A program made the position numbers and the translations under genes. This document shows, in pieces, positions 5,851 to 6,125 of a stretch of 6,125 nucleotides of DNA. The DNA is from Clostridia bacterium (GTDB taxonomy: Bacteria > Bacillota > Clostridia > Peptostreptococcales > Anaerovoracaceae): positions 1-6,125 of the forward strand of contig BNUG01000083.1 of assembly GCA_025997195.1 (NCBI GenBank), given 5' to 3'. Under the pieces are notes generated by a model. That model saw nothing but the letters and a program-made list of their open reading frames with translations. It did not search any database and was not told the DNA's origin. Numbering within the stretch: the first letter of the stretch is position 1; every line of letters begins with the position of its first letter.

Positions 5851-5859
5851 ATTATAGCA
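5851..5859 (-). promoter_or_regulatory. Candidate extended -10 promoter of the antitoxin-toxin operon
   Basis: TGCTATAAT on the minus strand is a perfect extended -10 element (TGnTATAAT). A weak -35 such as ACGACA sits about 19 bases upstream. Transcription would begin near 5844-5845, at the AGGTG ribosome binding site, giving a leader of only about ten bases. The operon could extend through the HEPN gene to the 551-residue gene. Confidence 0.5.
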
Positions 5860-5882
5860 CTTTCCATCGCATTTATGTCGTC

Positions 5883-5899
5883 GGGACAAAAGGGAACGG
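5883..5899. repeat. Solo repeat arm upstream of the antitoxin gene
   Basis: GGGACAAAAGGGAACGG matches the outer 17 bases of the hairpin repeat with one substitution and has no partner arm next to it. It lies in direct orientation with the arm at 5951 and about 30 bases upstream of the candidate promoter. It is probably the scar of a deleted or imperfect copy. Confidence 0.7.
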
Positions 5900-5950
5900 C
5901 AAATACCGCTGTGTTTTCCATTACAGGCACGTTTTTTATAGAGCCATCAA

Positions 5951-6006
5951 AGACAAAAGGGGACGGTTCATGCGTATTGCCGGAAGAAATGGGGACAGGA
6001 CGCATG
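5951..6006. repeat. Hairpin repeat, copy E, inverted and truncated
   Basis: Read on the minus strand from 6006, it aligns over about 55 bases with copies A-C, starting at CATGCGTCCTGTCCCC. I count roughly eight differences, so it is the most diverged of the long copies. Its orientation is opposite to A-C. The outer arm on the high-coordinate side (GACAAAAGGGGACGGTT in other copies) is missing, and the match begins exactly at the predicted 3' splice site of the group II intron. Confidence 0.8.
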
Positions 6007-6046
6007 ATCGAGTAGACTCGGGGAATTTCACCCCGAGACCCTCACG

Positions 6047-6080
6047 GAACCGTACGTGAACCTCTCGATTCATACGGCTC
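6047..6080 (-). ncRNA. Group II intron domain V
   Basis: The segment is exactly 34 nt and folds as domain V. GAGCCGUA pairs with UACGGUUC, a two-base CG bulge follows on the 3' strand, and then UGAAUC pairs with GGUUCA closed by a GAGA tetraloop of the GNRA class. The catalytic AGC triad is at positions 2-4. Nothing suggests it is inactive. Confidence 0.93.
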
Positions 6081-6083
6081 TTG

Positions 6084-6125
6084 TCATCCAACCATTTCCC
6101 AGTGCGCAAACAAATTCTTTTGGCG
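6084..6125 (-). CDS. ltrA: Group II intron reverse transcriptase/maturase, C-terminal end (partial)
   Basis: Only the final 13 codons are visible: RQKNLFAHWEMVG followed by TGA. The LFAHW motif is typical of the extreme C terminus of bacterial group II intron-encoded reverse transcriptases. The stop lies three bases before domain V, the usual place for an ORF carried in domain IV. The protein would assist splicing and reverse-splice the intron RNA into DNA. The gene continues past the right edge, so its integrity cannot be judged. The symbol is generic for the family. Confidence 0.75.
   Translation of the reverse strand, partial: RQKNLFAHWEMVG

Larger units (their letters stand above)
6007..6125 (-). 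mobile_element. 3' end of a group II intron
   Basis: On the minus strand the window holds, in order, the end of a maturase ORF (to 6084), domain V (6047-6080) and a domain VI hairpin (stem CTCGGGG/CCCCGAG around 6015-6036). The intron ends CTACTCGAT at 6007. The A seven bases from that end is a suitable branch-point adenosine. The 5' part lies beyond the right edge. The intron is inserted in hairpin repeat E, splitting its arm. The subclass cannot be settled from this portion. Confidence 0.88.

Noticed and set aside
5835..6005. N-terminal extension of the antitoxin to 6005
   Set aside because: The extension translates hairpin E and the solo arm at 5883, and the TGCTATAAT promoter and AGGTG site lie inside it. 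The family normally begins a short distance before the GS motif, as with the 5834 start.

Overview
The window reads as an accessory region of a low-to-mid GC Firmicute, most plausibly from the Clostridia. This rests on strong GGAGG-type ribosome binding sites, AT-rich intergenic DNA, hairpin repeats of a kind I associate with clostridial genomes, and a clostridial-looking group II intron. No rRNA or housekeeping gene is present, so the assignment is an inference. Every recognisable gene lies on the minus strand, so gene order is described from high to low coordinates.

Layout. At 6007-6125 is the 3' end of a group II intron: the last codons of its reverse transcriptase, domain V and domain VI. 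It ends exactly inside a hairpin repeat (copy E, 5951-6006). Next comes a type VII toxin-antitoxin pair, MNT nucleotidyltransferase (5508-5834) overlapping HepT-like HEPN (5171-5518). A 15-codon ORF (5098-5145), whose 3' half is a solo repeat arm, then leads by a TAATG junction into a 551-residue multidomain protein of unknown function (3443-5098). After an unassigned 152-bp stretch and hairpin C (3201-3290) comes a short coding remnant that stops 14 nt before a lipoprotein gene (2547-3092). An Rhs/YD-repeat relic (2238-2459) and hairpin B (2151-2236) follow. Then comes a 549-bp, 99.3% identical copy of the 3' end of the 551-residue gene (1602-2150), hairpin A with tandem ends (1486-1601), and a membrane-anchored ankyrin-repeat protein (178-1470). 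At the left edge lie a diverged hairpin copy (128-173) and five degenerate 22-bp repeats (17-125) resembling an IS21-family end.

Interpretation. I see the debris of a polymorphic-toxin/immunity locus. The signs are an Rhs relic, a possible toxin tail directly before a lipoprotein, an ankyrin protein sharing its C-terminal domain with that lipoprotein, and an unassigned protein with a DUF6572-like segment. The cassettes are separated by near-identical long hairpins. The strongest evidence that these hairpins take part in rearrangement is the duplicated gene fragment: it fits exactly between two of them with no extra bases, while its source copy has no hairpin at the matching positions. The hairpins may also insulate cassettes as bidirectional terminators. 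Functions of the 551-residue protein, the lipoprotein and the ankyrin protein are not established by the sequence; immunity roles are inferred from context.
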